Made by a program: the position numbers and the translations under genes | Assembly: GCA_021774335.1 (NCBI GenBank) | Contig: JAJFJD010000020.1 | Span: 124,001-188,000, forward strand | Direction: 5' to 3' | DNA from: Alphaproteobacteria bacterium | Lineage (GTDB): Bacteria > Pseudomonadota > Alphaproteobacteria > UBA8366 | DNA length: 64,000 nt | Part shown: in pieces, positions 62,421 through 64,000 of the stretch | Layout: each line of letters begins with the position of its first letter | Numbering within the stretch: the stretch's first letter is position 1 | Notes under the pieces: generated by a model | Databases searched by the model: none | Told to the model about the DNA's origin: nothing | What the model saw: the letters and a program-made list of their open reading frames with translations, nothing else

Positions 62421-63602
62421 ATGAATATCCTATTGGCCCACAACTATTATCAGCAGGCCGGCGGCGAAGATACGTGCTTTGCCGCCGAAGCGAAGCTGTT
62501 GCGGGACAACGGACACAACGTGATCTGCCATACAGAAGACAACAAAAACGTAGGAAAATTCAACTATATTTCTTTATCTGCCAAAGCAATATGGAATAAA
62601 CAATCATACTCAAAAATAAAAAATACCATTCGAGATAATAAAATAGAGGTTGTACATTTCCACAATACTTTACCGCTCATCTCGCCGGCGGCTTATTACG
62701 CAGCCCGATCCGAAGGCGCCGCTGTGGTCCAGACCCTTCACAACTATCGCCTGATCTGCCCGTCGGGAATTATGACGCGCAACAATCGCGTCTGCGCAGA
62801 TTGCGCAGGGAAGGCCGTGACGTGGCCAGCCGTCTTGCACGCGTGTTATCGCAATGATCGGGTCGCATCGGCCGTCGTGACGACGATGCTCGCCACACAC
62901 AGGGCCTTGGGTACGTGGCATAAGAAAGTCGACGCTTTCATCGCTATCACGGAGTTCGCACGCCAGCGGCTCATAGACGGTGGAGTTTCCGACCGCCTCA
63001 TCACCGTCAAACCGAATTTCGTTGATCCCGACCCCGGCGTCAGCACGCAATCCGACGGCTACGCGTTATTCCTCGGGCGGTTGTCGCCCGAAAAAGGGAT
63101 CGAGACCATGCTGGCGGCCTGGGAGAAGCTATCACCCGGGATGACCCTGAAAGTCGTCGGCGACGGTCCATTACGCGACACCGTCAAGAACGCGGCTGCC
63201 CGAAATCCGGCGATCGAGTTCATCGGCCGGGTCGAACGGGAACAAGTCTTCGCGCTGTTGGAAAAATGCGCCTTTCTGGTTTTTCCGTCGGAATGGTACG
63301 AGACCTTCGGATTGGTTGCGATTGAAGCTTTTGCCAAGGGTAAACCCGTCGTCGCGTCACGGCTTGGCGCGATGGCCGAAATCATCCAGGACCATCACAC
63401 CGGGCTCCATTTCGAGCCCGGTGACGTTCAAGACCTTGCAGAAAAAATTCGATGGGCGGCCGATCACGCCGACGAAATGCAGGCATACGGCCGGAACGCA
63501 CGGGATACTTATCTGGAGAAATATTCCGCCCAGAAAAACTATGCCGCGCTTATGGCGATATATGCATCCGCGCTACAGCACGTGTCCGCGCTAGGCGAAT
63601 AG
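62421..63602 (+). CDS. Family 4-type glycosyltransferase, second copy
   Basis: This 393-residue GT-B enzyme starts MNILLAHNYYQQAGGEDTCF. An acceptor domain has VVHFHNTLPLISPAAYYAA and QTLHNYRLICPSG. The donor domain has YALFLGRLSPEKGIETMLAA, VVGDGPLRDTVK, FPSEWYETFGLVAIEAFAKG with the catalytic Glu pair and KPVVASRLGAMAEII. It adds a sugar to the growing repeat unit. The stretch 62535-62670 inside the gene is markedly AT-rich compared with the rest, hinting at a mosaic origin. It converges on the beta-helix gene with 14 bases between stops. Confidence 0.88.
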   Translation: MNILLAHNYYQQAGGEDTCFAAEAKLLRDNGHNVICHTEDNKNVGKFNYISLSAKAIWNKQSYSKIKNTIRDNKIEVVHFHNTLPLISPAAYYAARSEGAAVVQTLHNYRLICPSGIMTRNNRVCADCAGKAVTWPAVLHACYRNDRVASAVVTTMLATHRALGTWHKKVDAFIAITEFARQRLIDGGVSDRLITVKPNFVDPDPGVSTQSDGYALFLGRLSPEKGIETMLAAWEKLSPGMTLKVVGDGPLRDTVKNAAARNPAIEFIGRVEREQVFALLEKCAFLVFPSEWYETFGLVAIEAFAKGKPVVASRLGAMAEIIQDHHTGLHFEPGDVQDLAEKIRWAADHADEMQAYGRNARDTYLEKYSAQKNYAALMAIYASALQHVSALGE

Positions 63603-63616
63603 AAACGTACCGGCGA

Positions 63617-64000
63617 TCAACTGCGGCAGGTTAACTTCATCGGCTGTGCTTGCTTCACGATGAGCTGGCCATTCGGCTCCATGCCGTTTTCCTGAAAAAC
63701 TTTCCAGGTTCGAAATCCGTCGAGAATTGCAAATCCGGCCAAGTCGGGATTCGGAATGACATAGGTGTTCCGGTCGAAGCGGTTGTTGGAGTCCGTGTCG
63801 AACCACTTTTCCTGATAGTCGGCAATCATGCCATTCCGACCGCGGTTCCCCAGATGAATGATCCGGTTGTTGTGTATATAGTTGTTCTGGCTCAAGTATT
63901 CGCCATATTCGCCGGTGCCGCGCTTCTGATGGATGATGGTGATCCCATTGCCGTAGCCGGCAGCCACCTCGACGACATTGCCGTACACTTCTGTGTCCTG
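63617..64000 (-). CDS. Right-handed beta-helix-type protein, C-terminal part (truncated by window edge)
   Basis: The frame is open to the end of the window; 127 residues are visible and a GTG at 63988 is probably internal. Short repeated strands such as VVEVAAGYGNGITI, NNYIHNNRIIHLGNRG and NNRFDRNTYVI look like coils of a right-handed parallel beta-helix (pectate-lyase-like or NosD-like). The protein is likely a polysaccharide-degrading or -modifying enzyme or a surface helix protein of the adjoining locus. Most of the gene lies beyond the window, so the function cannot be fixed. Confidence 0.62.
   Translation of the reverse strand, partial: QDTEVYGNVVEVAAGYGNGITIIHQKRGTGEYGEYLSQNNYIHNNRIIHLGNRGRNGMIADYQEKWFDTDSNNRFDRNTYVIPNPDLAGFAILDGFRTWKVFQENGMEPNGQLIVKQAQPMKLTCRS

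Noticed and set aside
1-64000. CRISPR arrays, tRNA or rRNA genes, insertion sequences, prophage
   Set aside because: No regular spaced repeats, cloverleaf genes, rRNA segments, transposases, integrases or terminal repeats were seen on reading through.

Overview
The window is GC-rich chromosomal DNA from a proteobacterium. Codon use, the families present (two tripartite tricarboxylate transporters, CoxG/M/S/L-type oxidases, several MmgE/PrpD proteins) and the alphaproteobacterial style of the polysaccharide genes suggest an environmental alphaproteobacterium, probably of Rhodospirillales type. That placement is an inference from gene content. I see no rRNA, tRNA, CRISPR array, transposase or phage gene.

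Left part (1-30.3 kb): organic-acid uptake and acyl-CoA catabolism. It opens with the 3' end of a soluble transhydrogenase (sthA-like). Next come a fumarate-reductase-type flavoprotein, and a minus-strand pair made of an acyl-CoA carboxylase carboxyltransferase and a DAO-type oxidase. A tight plus-strand run follows: SucC-like and SucD-like CoA ligase subunits, CoxG, CoxM, CoxS, CoxL (a molybdenum hydroxylase) and an enoyl-CoA hydratase-like protein. A second, tricarballylate-dehydrogenase-like flavoprotein converges on this run. Three MmgE/PrpD proteins, an HMG-CoA-lyase-family enzyme and two complete TTT transporters (one tctCBA in separate genes, one tctC plus a TctA-TctB fusion) complete the set. 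The likely overall job is import of small carboxylates, activation to CoA esters, oxidation/hydration and cleavage. No transcription factor is encoded in this part, so control must come from elsewhere or from sites in the divergent gaps.

Middle (29.3-41.6 kb): a CapA-like metallophosphatase; a receiver-like protein ending in a four-cysteine zinc-finger-like tail; a three-gene overlapping operon (retropepsin-like aspartyl protease, degenerate transglutaminase fused to a membrane domain, RimK-like ATP-grasp ligase); then exopolysaccharide export genes (Wzc-like tyrosine autokinase, short Wza-like protein, beta-barrel porin-like protein) and a large AAA ATPase.

Right part (42.2-64 kb): exopolysaccharide assembly and decoration. 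Plus-strand genes encode an asparagine-synthase-like amidotransferase, a two-domain dehydrogenase, a heparinase II/III-type lyase, a GDP-mannose 6-dehydrogenase, a glycosyltransferase and a UDP-xylose-synthase-type epimerase. A minus-strand mini-pathway follows (FMN monooxygenase, free-standing adenylation enzyme, GNAT, acyl carrier protein, plus a separate double-GNAT/FemAB-like protein). Beyond a strongly AT-rich gap lie a flippase, an LpxL-like acyltransferase with an altered catalytic motif, a phytanoyl-CoA-dioxygenase-type oxygenase overlapping a CDP-alcohol phosphotransferase, a second glycosyltransferase and the 3' end of a beta-helix protein. The locus looks like synthesis and export of an acidic, decorated polysaccharide; the polymerase and priming transferase are not in view.

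The observations I rate highest are the carrier-protein decoration cassette (52.3-57.0 kb), the protease/pseudo-transglutaminase/ATP-grasp operon beside the export genes, the receiver-zinc-finger protein, the acyltransferase with Asn in place of the catalytic His, and a hairpin-dense convergent gap at 2.4-2.6 kb that could encode a structured RNA.
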